Notes under the pieces: model-generated
Told to the model about the DNA's origin: nothing
The model's database searches: none
Seen by the model: only the letters and a program-made list of their open reading frames with translations
From: Rhodospirillaceae bacterium
Lineage (GTDB): Bacteria > Pseudomonadota > Alphaproteobacteria > Rhodospirillales > Magnetospirillaceae
DNA: 5,996 nucleotides
NCBI GenBank assembly: GCA_013349735.1
Contig: DUZC01000204.1
Coordinates: 1 to 5,996 of the forward strand
Reading direction: 5' to 3'
In this document: one piece after another, positions 5,485-5,996 of the stretch
Layout of the letters: every line of letters starts with the position of its first letter
How positions within the stretch are numbered: position 1 is the first letter of the stretch
Position numbers and translations under genes: made by a program

Positions 5485-5996
5485 AGATTGCGATGTAAAA
5501 TTCCTGGCCGCTGCGATTGACCCGCAGCAGAATTTTCTGGCCGGCGGCCTCGGCCGCCTTGATCGCCGCGTCAAGCCGGGCGGCATCCGCCACTGCGCGG
5601 TTATTGACCTCGATGACAATATCATTGGCCTTCAGCCCGGCCAGGGCCGCTCTCGATCCTGGGGTGACTTCAGCAATCTGAGCCCCCCGGGCGGCAGGAA
5701 CAGCCGGAGACGCGGCCATTGGCGCGGCTTGCGGTGCAGTCTGGAAGGTTTCAATCTCCAGCCCCAGCCAGTTGAATTCGGTCGGCGGCTTGGCCGCCGG
5801 TGAGGCCTTGACCGCACCGGGTGGCAAAACCACGGCCGGAGCAGCTCCCATGGCACCGGCCATCGGCTGCGGCGCGGCGGCCACAACCATCGTCGGCGCA
5901 CCGGCAGTGCCAACCACCAGATCCATGGCCCGGACATCGCCATCCCGCAGCACACCCAACCGCACCGAGCGGCCGCTGCTGATGCCGGACAACAAA
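5483..5996 (-). CDS. mamE: MamE C-terminus with last PDZ domain, partial
   Basis: About 170 C-terminal codons; the gene enters from the high-coordinate edge and has no start here. MamE is an HtrA/DegP-like serine protease of the magnetosome membrane with two haem-binding CXXCH motifs and two PDZ domains. It controls localisation of other magnetosome proteins and crystal maturation. In this segment the first ~28 residues (ending VRLGVLRDGDVRAMDLVVG) look like the end of the first PDZ domain. A Pro/Ala/Met-rich linker (about 30-72) follows. The second PDZ domain comes next: FNWLGLEIETF, an Ala/Pro-rich insert, then GAQIAEVTPGSRAALAGLKANDIVIEVNNRAV and ILLRVNRSGQEFYIAI at the end. The GSRAALAGLKANDIV core is the classic HtrA-type PDZ pattern. 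No CXXCH motif or protease triad falls inside the window, as expected for this part. The stop is TAG, directly followed by a GTG. Confidence 0.93.
   Translation of the reverse strand, partial: LLSGISSGRSVRLGVLRDGDVRAMDLVVGTAGAPTMVVAAAPQPMAGAMGAAPAVVLPPGAVKASPAAKPPTEFNWLGLEIETFQTAPQAAPMAASPAVPAARGAQIAEVTPGSRAALAGLKANDIVIEVNNRAVADAARLDAAIKAAEAAGQKILLRVNRSGQEFYIAI

Noticed and set aside
5483..5996. Complete small PDZ protein starting near 5995
   Set aside because: The frame is open to the window edge and its first codon there is TTG in the middle of a PDZ-like segment; it is the tail of MamE, not a separate gene.

Overview
The window is a slice of a magnetosome gene cluster, the mamAB operon of a magnetotactic alphaproteobacterium of the Magnetospirillum type. 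All genes lie on the minus strand. In transcription order, from high to low coordinates, they are mamE (3' end only), mamJ, mamK, mamL, mamM, mamN and mamO (5' end only). This is the order known from Magnetospirillum gryphiswaldense and M. magneticum. The presence of mamJ between mamE and mamK points to Magnetospirillum or a near relative, because MamJ is restricted to that lineage as far as I recall. The sequence is GC-rich. The proteins are clear orthologues of the model-strain proteins as I remember them, but they are not identical, so this looks like a different species or strain.

Layout: 5996-5483 is the end of MamE (HtrA-like protease, last PDZ domain). 5467-4244 is MamJ, the acidic linker that ties magnetosomes to the MamK filament. 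4208-3168 is MamK, the actin-like filament. 3114-2878 is MamL, a small membrane protein needed for the magnetosome membrane. 2828-1872 is MamM, a cation-diffusion-facilitator iron transporter. 1871-558 is MamN, an ArsB/CitM-type ion transporter. 502-1 is the N-terminus of MamO, a degenerate trypsin-like protease that works with MamE in biomineralisation. Intergenic gaps are 0 to 55 bases, and there is no gene-free stretch over 300 bases. I see no tRNA, rRNA, CRISPR array, insertion sequence or convincing promoter. This fits internal genes of one long operon read from a promoter outside the window.

How the genes work together: MamL helps build the magnetosome membrane. MamM (with MamB, off-window) loads iron, and MamN probably handles ions or protons released during magnetite formation. 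MamE and MamO control protein processing and crystal nucleation. MamJ and MamK line the finished particles up in a chain.

Most of the window is well explained by this known system. The least conserved and most interesting part is MamJ. Its termini are recognisable, but its central region is short and Pro/Ala/Glu-rich, and it has a cysteine cluster near the C-terminus. Smaller points are two identical zero-gap TAG|GTG gene junctions, short inverted repeats over several stop codons, a tandem repeat in the mamK-mamL gap, and a shared GTAAGGG element in front of mamL and mamM.
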